Of a stretch of DNA of 54,598 nt, positions 41,620 through 51,117 are shown piece after piece. The notes under the pieces were generated by a model, which was given only the letters and a program-made list of their open reading frames with translations, was not told the DNA's origin and made no database searches. Source of the DNA: Lacticaseibacillus hulanensis (GTDB lineage Bacteria > Bacillota > Bacilli > Lactobacillales > Lactobacillaceae); NCBI RefSeq assembly GCF_004010095.1, contig NZ_RRYD01000018.1, positions 1 through 54,598 of the forward strand, in the 5' to 3' direction. Position 1 is the first letter of the stretch, and each line of letters starts with the position of its first letter. The position numbers were made by a program, and so were the translations under genes.

Positions 41620-41889
41620 ATGCGAATTCTTACCGTATGTGGTGCCGGTGTTGGTACCAGCCTCATGGAAAAAATGTTTACCGAACAGATTCTGGACGAA
41701 GAGGGAATTGACGCAACCGTGGACAACGCGGACATCACTTCCGCAACACCAGATGATTACGACATCGTGCTGACCACCTCAATGTTTGCGGACATGCTGC
41801 CGGAGACCAAGGCGAAGGTCATCATCAACGACAACCTGATGGATCAAGACGGACTGAAAGCCAAGCTACTTGCGGCAATGGAGGACTAA
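41620..41889 (+). CDS. PTS EIIB, ascorbate/SgaB type
   Basis: This ~89-residue protein begins MRILTVCGAGVGTSLMEKM, the P-loop with the phosphorylated cysteine C7 of EIIB proteins of the lactose/ascorbate class, followed by DYDIVLTTSMFADML. The ATG at 41620 matches the family start; an ATG four codons upstream is possible. It links the EIIA and EIIC genes on either side and would phosphorylate the incoming sugar acid or analogue. Confidence 0.88.
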   Translation: MRILTVCGAGVGTSLMEKMFTEQILDEEGIDATVDNADITSATPDDYDIVLTTSMFADMLPETKAKVIINDNLMDQDGLKAKLLAAMED

Positions 41890-41892
41890 CCA

Positions 41893-43176
41893 ATGCAATT
41901 TCTTCTTTACTTCATCAATAACGTTCTCAGCCAGCCCATCTTCATCCTCGGCCTGGTCGTTGTCGTCGGGATGCTGGCCGAGCACAAACCCGGCAGTAAG
42001 ATTCTGCCAAGCACGCTCAAGGCCGTCATTGGGTTCACGATGATTAACGTCGGCGGCCAAACACTGGGCACCGCACTACTGCCCCTGCAGCAACTCATCG
42101 CCCACATCTTCAACATGAAGGCACCCGCCAGTGCAGACATCGGGGCCACCCAAATGGCCAGCCTCGCTGATGTTGGGACGGATATGGCCATCATCTTCGC
42201 CCTCGGGTTCATCATCAACCTGCTGCTGGCACGCTTCACCCCCCTGAAGTTCGTGCACCTATCCCCACACGTGTCGTTCTTCTTCGCCGGACTAATTGCC
42301 GCGCTGCTCAAGTTCGGGACCAGCCTCGACTTCCCGGCGCGCATCATCATTGGTTCCATCCTGCTGGGCCTTTACATGACCCTCACCTGCGCCTACGTGA
42401 ACATCCTCATCAAGCCGGTCCGCGGCGCCGAGGGGTTCACCCTGGCCCACTCCAGTTCATCCGGCCTGCTGGTTGCCTCCATTCTCGGGGAGTTATTTGG
42501 GAACAAAGACCACGACCTTGAAGACATGAAGCTGCCGAAGAAACTGAACTTCCTGCGCGACATGACCGTTGCCTTGACCCTTGTCATGATGCTGCTGTTC
42601 TTTGTTCTCGGTCTCATCGCCGGGCCAACATTTAGCATGACCCACGTGGCGGGCGGCAAGGACATCGTGGTCTTCGCCATCACCAAGGGCGTGGAGTTCG
42701 GCATGTGGATTACCGTCATTCTCGCCGGTGTTCGGATGATGCTGGCGGAGATCATCCCCGCATTCCACGGTATTGCTAAGCGCCTGATTCCTAACGCGAA
42801 GCCCGGTCTCGACGTGCCCCTGCTGTTCCCGCAGTACCCAACCAGCGTCATCGTTGGTTTCCTCATGAGTCTGACCACCGGGATTATTGGGATGCTGCTG
42901 CTCGCGGCGTTCCACTACCCCATCATCGTCTTCCCCGCACTCATCCCGACCTTCTTCACCGGGGCGGCCACCGCTATTTTTGGCGATGCACACGGCGGCC
43001 GGCGCGGCGCCATTCTTGGGTCTGGCGCGAACGGCTTCATCCTTATTTTCGGCCAGGCGCTGCTACTGCCACTGGTCGGAACCTATGCACCAATCATGCG
43101 GATTCTGAGTGAAACCGACTACTGTGTTTACGGGCCACTGCTTGGTGGTTTCCTCAAACTATTGCATTTTAACTAA
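41893..43176 (+). CDS. PTS EIIC, ascorbate-type (UlaA/SgaT family)
   Basis: This 427-residue integral membrane protein has about ten hydrophobic segments and UlaA-type blocks: QPIFILGLVVVVGMLAEHK, VIGFTMINVGGQ and FTLAHSSSSGLLVAS. It follows the EIIB gene by 3 bp and is ahead of trpB by 36 bp, in the same T-box unit. The family moves L-ascorbate or related acids; a Trp-regulated copy suggests a substrate linked to aromatic metabolism, but this is an inference from position only. Confidence 0.87.
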   Translation: MQFLLYFINNVLSQPIFILGLVVVVGMLAEHKPGSKILPSTLKAVIGFTMINVGGQTLGTALLPLQQLIAHIFNMKAPASADIGATQMASLADVGTDMAIIFALGFIINLLLARFTPLKFVHLSPHVSFFFAGLIAALLKFGTSLDFPARIIIGSILLGLYMTLTCAYVNILIKPVRGAEGFTLAHSSSSGLLVASILGELFGNKDHDLEDMKLPKKLNFLRDMTVALTLVMMLLFFVLGLIAGPTFSMTHVAGGKDIVVFAITKGVEFGMWITVILAGVRMMLAEIIPAFHGIAKRLIPNAKPGLDVPLLFPQYPTSVIVGFLMSLTTGIIGMLLLAAFHYPIIVFPALIPTFFTGAATAIFGDAHGGRRGAILGSGANGFILIFGQALLLPLVGTYAPIMRILSETDYCVYGPLLGGFLKLLHFN

Positions 43177-43212
43177 CACGTAAAACTGTTTATTTAGAAG
43201 GAGAAATTTATC

Positions 43213-44430
43213 ATGACTGAAACTTACACACCTGAACAATCAATGAAATCCGGTCGTTACCTCGATTACGGCGGCCAGTACTTACCAGAAATTCTGCTGC
43301 CAGAAATCAAACGCGTCGAGGCGGCGTACAACAAATACAAGGACGACCCCGACTTCTTGAACGAATTCCACACGTTGCTGCGCGAATACGCCGGCCGACC
43401 ATCGCTGCTCTACTACGCCAAGAACATGACCGAAGACCTCGGTGGCGCGCAGATTTACCTCAAGCGTGAGGACCTCAACCACACCGGTGCCCACAAGATC
43501 AACAACGTGATTGGTCAGGCTCTCATTGCAAAACGCATGGGCAAGAAACGCCTGATTGCCGAGACCGGCGCAGGCCAGCACGGGGTTGCCACCGCCACCA
43601 TCGCCGCACTGTTCGGCATGGAATGCGAAATTTTCATGGGCAAAATGGACACCGACCGGCAACGGCTCAACGTTTATCGTATGGAACTACTCGGTGCTAA
43701 GGTGCACGCCGTCACGAGCGGCTCGCAGGTGCTCAAGGACGCCGTTAACGCCGCCCTGCAAAACTACGCCGCCCGCAGCAAGGACACGTTCTACGTCATG
43801 GGCTCCGCGGTTGGTCCGCACCCCTTCCCCGCAATGGTCCACGATTTTCAAAGTGTCATCAGTAAGGAATCCAAGCAGCAACTGCAAGACGTTGCCGGAC
43901 GTCTGCCCGATTACGTTGTTGCCTGTGTCGGCGGTGGGAGCAACGCCATTGGTAGTTTTGCCGAATACATCGAGGACCCGACCGTGCAGCTGATTGGCTG
44001 TGAGGCTGCCGGCAAGGGTGTGAACACAAGTAAGACCGCCGCAACCATGAAGCTCGGCTCAACCGGCATTTTCCACGGAATGAAGTCCCGCTTCCTGCAG
44101 AACAAGGATGGCCAAATCGACGCGGTCTACTCCATCTCCGCTGGCCTTGACTACCCTGGCGTGGGCCCCGAACACGTTGCGCTCATGGACTCCGGGCGCG
44201 CCCAGTACGTTCCCATCACCGATGATGAAGCCGTGAACGCCTTCGAATACATCGCCAAGGAAGAGGGCATCATCGCCGCCATCGAGAGTTGCCACGCCGT
44301 TGCCGAGGTGCAAAAGCTCGCGCCAACCCTGCCTAAAGACAAAATTATCATCTGCACACTGTCCGGCCGGGGCGACAAGGACGTTGCGTCAATCGCCAAA
44401 TACCGCGGCATCGAACTGAACGAGGACTAA
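43213..44430 (+). CDS. trpB: Tryptophan synthase beta chain
   Basis: This 405-residue enzyme has the PLP lysine in [11 protein letters not shown], the [11 protein letters not shown] phosphate loop, and the TrpB block [14 protein letters not shown]. It makes tryptophan from indole and serine together with TrpA. AAGGAG precedes the ATG. It is unusually placed as the first trp gene rather than next to trpA. Its length is normal. Confidence 0.96.
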   Translation: MTETYTPEQSMKSGRYLDYGGQYLPEILLPEIKRVEAAYNKYKDDPDFLNEFHTLLREYAGRPSLLYYAKNMTEDLGGAQIYLKREDLNHTGAHKINNVIGQALIAKRMGKKRLIAETGAGQHGVATATIAALFGMECEIFMGKMDTDRQRLNVYRMELLGAKVHAVTSGSQVLKDAVNAALQNYAARSKDTFYVMGSAVGPHPFPAMVHDFQSVISKESKQQLQDVAGRLPDYVVACVGGGSNAIGSFAEYIEDPTVQLIGCEAAGKGVNTSKTAATMKLGSTGIFHGMKSRFLQNKDGQIDAVYSISAGLDYPGVGPEHVALMDSGRAQYVPITDDEAVNAFEYIAKEEGIIAAIESCHAVAEVQKLAPTLPKDKIIICTLSGRGDKDVASIAKYRGIELNED

Positions 44431-44451
44431 CCGTCAAAAGGAGCAACTAAC

Positions 44452-45471
44452 ATGATTACACAGGCAATTCAATCAATCACAAGCGGCAACGACCTAACTT
44501 TTGCCGAAGCCGAAGCTGTCATTAACGAAATCATGGACGGAACCACCAGCAACACCCAGATTGCCGCACTCCTCACCGCGCTGACGATGAAGGGCGAAAC
44601 CGTTCCCGAAATCGCGGGGGCAGCCAGCGCCATGCGCGCACACGCGTTGCCATTCGACGCCGGGGAAAACGTTCTGGAAATAGTCGGGACTGGTGGTGAT
44701 CACGCGAACACCTTCAACATCTCCACCACCACGAGCTTGGTCGTAGCTGCGGCGGGTACACCGGTCGCCAAGCACGGTAACCGCTCCGCATCCTCCAAGA
44801 GTGGTGCCGCCGACGTGCTCGAGGCCCTGGGCGTGAACATCAACGCCGATCCCGCAGTCAGCGAAAAAACGCTGCACGACATCGGCATCTGTTTCCTGTT
44901 TGCCCAGGAATACCACCAGGCCATGCGTTTTGTCGGCCCCGTGCGCAAGGAACTCGGCATCCGCACTATCTTCAACATTCTGGGGCCACTGGCGAACCCG
45001 GCGCACGCCACCGCACAGCTACTCGGTGTTTACGATGCCGACCTGATGGACCCGCTAGCACACGTGCTGGCCGAACTGGGCGTTAAGAACGCTCTCGTCG
45101 TCCACGGTGAAGACGGACTCGATGAAGTCACCACCGCCGCACCAACGGAGGTCATCACTGTTCGCGGCGGCGAGTTCACGCGCAGCACCATTACGCCAGA
45201 GGAATTCGGTCTAACCCGCGCCACCAAGGCGGACCTGCTGGGCGGCACGCCAGCGGAAAATGCCGCGATTACCCGCGCCATCCTCGCCGGCACGCCCGGG
45301 CCCAAGCTCGACACGGTGCTCCTGAACGCGGCCTGCGCTCTGCACACTGCTCGGCCTGAACTGAGCATTCAGGATGCACTGGCCTTGGCCAAGACAACCA
45401 TCGACAGCGGCGCGGCAACCGCCAAACTAAACGAGCTGATTAACAGTACCCACCAGGCGATGAGCGCATGA
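44452..45471 (+). CDS. trpD: Anthranilate phosphoribosyltransferase
   Basis: This 339-residue enzyme has the signature [15 protein letters not shown], binding the phosphoribosyl diphosphate, followed by [23 protein letters not shown]. It joins anthranilate to PRPP. AAAGGAG precedes the ATG. It is not fused to a trpG domain and no trpE/trpG is in the operon. It overlaps trpC by 4 bp (ATGA). Confidence 0.95.
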   Translation: MITQAIQSITSGNDLTFAEAEAVINEIMDGTTSNTQIAALLTALTMKGETVPEIAGAASAMRAHALPFDAGENVLEIVGTGGDHANTFNISTTTSLVVAAAGTPVAKHGNRSASSKSGAADVLEALGVNINADPAVSEKTLHDIGICFLFAQEYHQAMRFVGPVRKELGIRTIFNILGPLANPAHATAQLLGVYDADLMDPLAHVLAELGVKNALVVHGEDGLDEVTTAAPTEVITVRGGEFTRSTITPEEFGLTRATKADLLGGTPAENAAITRAILAGTPGPKLDTVLLNAACALHTARPELSIQDALALAKTTIDSGAATAKLNELINSTHQAMSA

Positions 45472-46259
45472 TTCTAGACGATTTAGTCGCTGCAACCAAA
45501 ACGCGGCTCGCAGCGAGCAAGCAGCTAGTCCCCCTATGTTCGATGCAGAAGTTAGCACAACAAGCGCCCGCAACGAACCCCGCCGACGTGTACCGCGCCC
45601 TATCCGGCGAGCAGCTAGCCATCATCGCCGAGGTGAAGGCCGCGTCGCCATCCAAGGGCCAAATCGCTACGAACTTTGATCCTGTCGCCACCGCAACGGC
45701 CTACGCAGCTGCGGGCGTCAACGCGATTTCCGTTCTGACCGAACCCACCTATTTTCACGGTGACATCAATTACCTTCGCCAAATCCGGGCGCACGTGAAT
45801 ACGCCCCTTTTGCGCAAGGACTTCATCATCGACGCTTACATGATTGATGAAGCTAAGGCCGCGGGCGCCAACCTCATCTTGCTCATCGTCGCAATTCTCA
45901 CCGACGAGCAGCTCCGCAGTTACATGCAGTTGGCGGAGTCGCTCGGCCTCGCCGCACTGGTCGAGGCGCACAGCCCTGAGGAAATAAGGCGCGCGTTAGC
46001 AGCTGGCGCCCGAATCATTGGGGTCAACAACCGCGACCTGCGCGATTTCACCGTTGACTTGAACCACAGCATCAACCTGCGTCCGCTAGTTCCAAGCAAC
46101 GTGATTTTTGTCGCCGAAAGTGGTATTAAAACGCCGGGTGACACGGCCAAGCTGCGGGATGCGGGCGTCGATGCCGTCCTCATTGGCGAAACCTTGATGC
46201 GCGCCAAGGACAAGGCGGCCACAATCGCGGCACTACGGGGAGGCACTGAGGATGACTAA
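45468..46259 (+). CDS. trpC: Indole-3-glycerol-phosphate synthase
   Basis: This 263-residue TIM barrel has [12 protein letters not shown] near the N-terminus, [20 protein letters not shown] in the middle, and [11 protein letters not shown] and [11 protein letters not shown] in the last strands. It closes the indole ring. It overlaps trpD by ATGA and trpF by 8 bp, so translation is coupled. Confidence 0.95.
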   Translation: MILDDLVAATKTRLAASKQLVPLCSMQKLAQQAPATNPADVYRALSGEQLAIIAEVKAASPSKGQIATNFDPVATATAYAAAGVNAISVLTEPTYFHGDINYLRQIRAHVNTPLLRKDFIIDAYMIDEAKAAGANLILLIVAILTDEQLRSYMQLAESLGLAALVEAHSPEEIRRALAAGARIIGVNNRDLRDFTVDLNHSINLRPLVPSNVIFVAESGIKTPGDTAKLRDAGVDAVLIGETLMRAKDKAATIAALRGGTEDD

Positions 46260-46836
46260 GGTGAAAATTTGCGGGCTAATGACGGCAGCCGATGTCGCCA
46301 TCGTGAACGCCGCCCACCCCGATTACGCGGGCTTTGTCTTCGCGCCCGGCAGGCACCACGTAACCTTGACCAAGGCGCAGGAACTCCGCGCATCCCTTGC
46401 ACCGGACATCATCAGCGTCGGCGTGTTCGTTGACACACCCCTGGATGAAATGCTGGCAGCCGTCAGCAGCAAGGCCATCAGCGTGGTTCAGTTGCACGGC
46501 AGCGAGCCTGAGCCCATCGTGCAGCTGCTTCAGGAACGTGGCGCCAAGGTAATTCGCGTCTTCAAGGGCAACCGCACCGCTCTGCCGCAGACCAGCGCCG
46601 ATTTTGTCATGGTCGATGCAGGCGCCGGTAGTGGCCAGACCCTTAACTGGCAACAAGTCCCGTCCGCAGCGAAACCATTGTTTCTTGCTGGTGGCCTCAC
46701 CCCAGCAAACGTCGGCGCGGCCATCGCGACCGTCCATCCGTTTGCCGTCGATGTTTCCAGCGGCGTTGAGGGTAAGCACGGCAAAGACCCCGACCTGGTT
46801 GCAGCCTTCATCAATAACGCCCGCGCGGCTTCATAA
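46252..46836 (+). CDS. trpF: Phosphoribosylanthranilate isomerase
   Basis: This 194-residue barrel begins [17 protein letters not shown], the family start, with YAGFVFAPGRHHVT, VQLHGSE and the late LAGGLTPANVGAAI and DVSSGVEGKHGKDP. It turns phosphoribosylanthranilate into the carboxyphenylamino compound used by TrpC. It overlaps the previous gene by 8 bp. Confidence 0.95.
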   Translation: MTKVKICGLMTAADVAIVNAAHPDYAGFVFAPGRHHVTLTKAQELRASLAPDIISVGVFVDTPLDEMLAAVSSKAISVVQLHGSEPEPIVQLLQERGAKVIRVFKGNRTALPQTSADFVMVDAGAGSGQTLNWQQVPSAAKPLFLAGGLTPANVGAAIATVHPFAVDVSSGVEGKHGKDPDLVAAFINNARAAS

Positions 46837-46855
46837 TAGAAAGGAAAATCATCAC

Positions 46856-47626
46856 ATGAGTAAACTCACAGCAGCTTTTACCAAGGGGAAGGCATTCATC
46901 CCCTTCATCGTCGCCGGTGACCCCGACGAGGACAGCACCGTCAGCAACATTATCGCCATGGCTAAGGCCGGCGCGGACATCATCGAACTAGGCATCCCGT
47001 TTTCCGACCCAGTTGCTGATGGACCCGTAATCCAGGAGGGCGACCTGCGTGCTTTTGCTGGCGGCATAACCGTCGATGCGGTCTTTGACATCGTCGCCAA
47101 GGCGCGCAAACAGGTCGACACCCCGTTTGTCTTTTTGACCTACGCCAACATTCCCTTCAAGTACGGCTACGACAAGTTCTGTGCTCGGTGTGCCGAACTC
47201 GGCGTGAACGGTCTGGTAATCCCGGACCTACCAATTGAAGAACAGGACGAAATTCGCCCGTTCACACAAAAGTACGGACTGGATCTCATCATGCTCATCA
47301 CCCTCAATTCCGGCGACCGGGTGCCCGCACTGGCCAAGAAGGCGGAGGGCTTCATCTACGTGGTCAGCTCGGAAGGCATCACCGGGGAGCGCGACGAGTT
47401 CGACGCCCGCCTGTCCGGACTGTTTAACGAAATCAAGAAGTACACCGACGTTCCGGCCGCAATCGGCTTTGGGATTCACACACCGGAACAGGCAGCCGAC
47501 TTGTCCCGCTTCGCTGACGGAATCATCGTCGGTTCAGCCATCGTCGACATTGCCGCCAAGTACAAAACGGCCGCGGCACCAGAAATTGGCAAATACACAG
47601 AAGCAATGAAGGCAGCCATCAGCTAA
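46856..47626 (+). CDS. trpA: Tryptophan synthase alpha chain
   Basis: This 256-residue barrel has FIPFIVAGDPDEDSTV, the catalytic IIELGIPFSDPVADGPVIQ (Glu-49 equivalent and the D60 loop) and later VSSEGITGERDEF, with GFGIHTPEQ in the phosphate site. AAAGGAAA precedes the ATG at 46856; earlier in-frame starts overlap trpF and are unrelated. It is the last gene of the unit. Confidence 0.95.
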   Translation: MSKLTAAFTKGKAFIPFIVAGDPDEDSTVSNIIAMAKAGADIIELGIPFSDPVADGPVIQEGDLRAFAGGITVDAVFDIVAKARKQVDTPFVFLTYANIPFKYGYDKFCARCAELGVNGLVIPDLPIEEQDEIRPFTQKYGLDLIMLITLNSGDRVPALAKKAEGFIYVVSSEGITGERDEFDARLSGLFNEIKKYTDVPAAIGFGIHTPEQAADLSRFADGIIVGSAIVDIAAKYKTAAAPEIGKYTEAMKAAIS

Positions 47627-47664
47627 ACAGTGGCTCGGTGCTGCGCCTAGGCGTGGCAACAAAC

Positions 47665-47716
47665 AAAATGGGAGTGCCAACCGCGATTTTTGCGGTTGGC
47701 ACTCCCATTTTTCTTT
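47665..47716 (+). terminator. Strong terminator of the trp unit
   Basis: AAAATGGGAGTGCCAACCGC (47665-47684) and its perfect complement (47692-47711) form a 20-bp stem with a 7-nt loop, followed by TTCTTT. It ends the T-box transcript and may also stop leftward transcription. Confidence 0.95.
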
Positions 47717-47808
47717 GCGTAACAAATTCAGGTTTGTGTGTGAAGCGAAAGGACGTAATTGCGCAATCGATTAGTCGTCAAACCACTAAGTTCAATGCGA
47801 GTTACACG

Positions 47809-49620
47809 CTAGCTGCGCACAACCGTCTTGCGCGGATTGCGAGCGCGCAGTGCGGCCAAAATCGTGACGGTGTCGACGACTTCCTGGAACAGTGCCCCTA
47901 TAATCGCCGGAATAATCCCGGTACTTGCAATCAACATCAAGACGGTACAAATCCCAATCCCGATGAGCACGGATTCGCGCGCAATTCGCATCGTGTCCTT
48001 CGCAATGGCAACGGCCTCGCCGACCTTGCTCAGGTCATCGCGTAAAATCACCACATCGGCGGATTCGCTGGCCGCGGTGGCGCCGTGTGCCCCCATCGCA
48101 ATTCCGGCATCAGCAGCGCTCAGTGACGGCGCATCGTTCACACCATCGCCAACCATGATCACCGGCCGCTTGCCCTTGGGGACGTTGCGAATCACGTTAA
48201 TCTTGTCCATCGGCAACTGCTCTGCGTACACTTCATCGATGCCGACGTCCTTAGCAATCGCCTCAGCAATCGGCTTGCGGTCACCCGAAATCATCACGAG
48301 GTTGTGAACACCAAGCGCATGCAAGCTCGTCATCGTCGCACGTGCTTCCGGCCGCAGTTCGTCGGCGAAATCAATGTAACCGGCGTAAGCGCCATCGATG
48401 CTGACGTACACCGCGGTCACATCACTTGCTGGCTCCACGCCAACAAAACCAGCCTTCCCAACGAGAATCTGTTGACCATTGACGGTCGCCGAAACGCCGG
48501 CACCGGTTTTTTCGCTTACGTTAGTCGCAACCGGCAAATTATCCCCCGCGCTCTTCACTAACGACCGCGCCAAGATGTGCGCCGAGTGGTGTTCTGCCGC
48601 CGCGGCCAGTTGAAGCAGCGTGTCCGCATCGAGTAAATCCGGCTTTGCTGGGTGCACACCATCGACGCGCAAAACGCCGCGGGTGATTGTCCCCGTTTTA
48701 TCGAACGCCGCCGTCTTTGCTGCGGCCAGCTTTTCAATCGCCGCCCCCGTCTTAACCACAATCCCGTTACGACTGGTACGGCTCATCCCGGAAACTAGGG
48801 CAATTGGTGCCGCCAGAATGAGTGGGCACGGTGACGCAACCACGAGCACCTCGGCGAACCGCACCGGACTGCCGGCAAAATACCAAGCAATGCCCGCAAT
48901 GACGTAGGCGAGAATGGTAAACGGCACCGCGTAACGGTCGGCCATCCGCACAAACGGTGCCGGGCGGGAAATTGATTCTTTGACCAAGGCCACGATGCTC
49001 TGGTACTGACTGTCCGCGGCACTGGCGCTGGCCCGCATGGTCAGGGCACCATCCCCGTTAACACTCCCAGACATCAGCTTAGCGTCTTTTGCTTTCGGCG
49101 CCGGCCGTGATTCACCAGTTAAACTGGCCTCGTCAACATCGGACACCCCGCTCAGAACGACCCCGTCGACCGGGACCACTTCCCCCGGCCGCACAATGAG
49201 CGTGTCGCCAACTTTAACGCTGTCGGCCGGCACGTTCTGCAGCTTGCCATCCACCATCACGTGCGCAGAAGTTGGGTTCCCGGCAAGCAGGCTCCGCAAT
49301 TCACTGTTGGCCCGGTGCGCGGCATAATCCTCCAGCGCGTCGCCCCCGGTGAGCATGAGCAACACAATCAGTCCGGCCCAGAACTCACCCACGGCAATCG
49401 TGGCAACAACGGCCGTGATTGCGAGCAGGTCCACCCCGAATTTGCCTGAGCGCAGGGTTTGTATCATTTCCCAAAACATAATCGCTGCGAGAATCAGACC
49501 GGCCCCAGTGATTAACCAGTTAGCAACACGCACCTGGTGCGCACCCCACGTAAGGTAAGCTGCCAATATGCCCACGGTTAATACAAACCACAGGCGCCAA
49601 TACGTTTTTAAAATCCGCAT
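47809..49620 (-). CDS. P1B-4-type (SPC) metal-transporting ATPase
   Basis: This ~603-residue P-type ATPase has the ion-binding SPC motif (VVASPCPLILAAP) of the P1B-4 class, the actuator TGESRP, DKTGTITRG and VGDGVNDAPS. It has no N-terminal metal-binding domain. Members export cobalt, zinc, cadmium or iron(II). Compared with the CPG ATPase at 28096 it is a distinct subfamily, so the cell has at least two. GGGAGG precedes the ATG at 49620. Confidence 0.9.
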   Translation of the reverse strand: MRILKTYWRLWFVLTVGILAAYLTWGAHQVRVANWLITGAGLILAAIMFWEMIQTLRSGKFGVDLLAITAVVATIAVGEFWAGLIVLLMLTGGDALEDYAAHRANSELRSLLAGNPTSAHVMVDGKLQNVPADSVKVGDTLIVRPGEVVPVDGVVLSGVSDVDEASLTGESRPAPKAKDAKLMSGSVNGDGALTMRASASAADSQYQSIVALVKESISRPAPFVRMADRYAVPFTILAYVIAGIAWYFAGSPVRFAEVLVVASPCPLILAAPIALVSGMSRTSRNGIVVKTGAAIEKLAAAKTAAFDKTGTITRGVLRVDGVHPAKPDLLDADTLLQLAAAAEHHSAHILARSLVKSAGDNLPVATNVSEKTGAGVSATVNGQQILVGKAGFVGVEPASDVTAVYVSIDGAYAGYIDFADELRPEARATMTSLHALGVHNLVMISGDRKPIAEAIAKDVGIDEVYAEQLPMDKINVIRNVPKGKRPVIMVGDGVNDAPSLSAADAGIAMGAHGATAASESADVVILRDDLSKVGEAVAIAKDTMRIARESVLIGIGICTVLMLIASTGIIPAIIGALFQEVVDTVTILAALRARNPRKTVVRS

Positions 49621-49880
49621 CGTCTTTTCCTCCCAACCAAACTTGTAATTACTTGTTATTACTATTATAACGGTTTCCACCCACCTTGTGCAAGTTGAGC
49701 CATTTTACTTACGAAAAAGAATGCTATTGCGGGCCAAAATTGGAAATTATCCGTAAAAATACACAAAAACGCAACATTTAGCTATTATAATTTTTATTAT
49801 TGGAAATTGTGACGGAAATTTACAGACAGCGCACCACTGACGTCCAATTTTGACAGCAAAAATTTTTGGGGGACTGCATC

Positions 49881-51098
49881 TTGGCTACACAAATAAAAAA
49901 GCGCAAGAAACCTTACCTATACGAGGTCGATCTCATGCGCGTCATCTTCATCTTCGGCGTACTTGCTAACCACGCCACCTCAATGGTCACTGAACCAATG
50001 GCCAGCACGGGCAAGCCGTACGTCATCATGCTGGCAACCCACCTGATTCTGCACTTCACGCGAATGGGGTTCATGTTCATCTCGGGGCTCGTATTATTCT
50101 TGCAGTACTACCACAAACAGAATAACGTTTGGCCCACGTTCTGGCTCAAACGGTACAAGGGTTCCGGGATTCCGTACATCTTTTGGAACGGATTCCTCAC
50201 CCTCTTCACCGTTTTTGTTGGGGCGGGGAGCCTGTCTTTTGCACAATTTGGGACGCAGTGGTGGACCCACCTCATCAAGGCGGACGGCTTTTACATGTAC
50301 TACATTTTCGTCATGTTCCAGCTGTACCTGATTTTCCCACTGCTCGTTTGGCTGTTTAAGAAGCTGGGATCAATGCGCAACCACCTGATTCTGATGGGGA
50401 TTTCCCTAGCATTCCAAATCGCCTTCACGTTCTGGGCGAAATACTACTTCCCGTACATCAGTCACGCTGGCTGGCCGGACATCTTCCTGCACTATGGGAA
50501 CAACATCTTGAGTTACCAGTTCTACTTCCTTGTGGGTGGTTTTTATTCTATTCACTACAAAGAAGTCGTGGCCTTCCTCGGCAAGGTCAAGTGGCCGCTG
50601 TATTCAATCACCGCACTGCTCGCGCTCGGCACGTTTGCCCTTTACCGCTTCAACACCGACGTTTTGGGGCTGACCCGGCACTACGCGGAACTCATTCACC
50701 AGCCATACCTCGTTATCTACGCGAGCTTCATGGTGGCGACGGTGTTCTCCCTGTCGCTCGGTTACGCAAAGCGGCACACCCGGCCGCGCTGGCAACCGTT
50801 CGCCAAGTTCGTCGCCCTGTCCTCGAAGATTTCCTTTGGGATTTACCTCACGCAGTCAATCATGCTGACGCTGATGACGGAAGTGATTGCCAAAATCCAC
50901 CTGTCTGACTGGACGTGGCTGATTAGCGCACCACTCGTTTACGTCATCGCCTTGGGGGGCACGTGGCTGATTTCGTACTTCCTGTACAAGGTCCCACCGT
51001 TTGGGATTTTAATCGGCCGGCCCAACCTGCACTTTAAGAAAAAGGCACTCGCCGCAAAACCGCAATCCGATTCTGCCGAGCTGCCCGCAAGCAAATAA
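49881..51098 (+). CDS. Acyltransferase-3 family membrane protein
   Basis: This ~405-residue integral protein has about ten hydrophobic segments. It begins with LYEVDLMRVIFIFGVLANHA, with the R-x(10)-H of the acyltransferase-3 family (OatA-like), and also has FTRMGFMFISGLVLF. It probably transfers an acyl group to a surface polymer or small molecule outside. The start is TTG at 49881, 7 bp from GGGGGA. It is followed 19 bp later by an AMP-forming ligase gene, suggesting joint action. Confidence 0.85.
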   Translation: MATQIKKRKKPYLYEVDLMRVIFIFGVLANHATSMVTEPMASTGKPYVIMLATHLILHFTRMGFMFISGLVLFLQYYHKQNNVWPTFWLKRYKGSGIPYIFWNGFLTLFTVFVGAGSLSFAQFGTQWWTHLIKADGFYMYYIFVMFQLYLIFPLLVWLFKKLGSMRNHLILMGISLAFQIAFTFWAKYYFPYISHAGWPDIFLHYGNNILSYQFYFLVGGFYSIHYKEVVAFLGKVKWPLYSITALLALGTFALYRFNTDVLGLTRHYAELIHQPYLVIYASFMVATVFSLSLGYAKRHTRPRWQPFAKFVALSSKISFGIYLTQSIMLTLMTEVIAKIHLSDWTWLISAPLVYVIALGGTWLISYFLYKVPPFGILIGRPNLHFKKKALAAKPQSDSAELPASK

Positions 51099-51117
51099 TT
51101 GATAAAGGATCTTAAAA

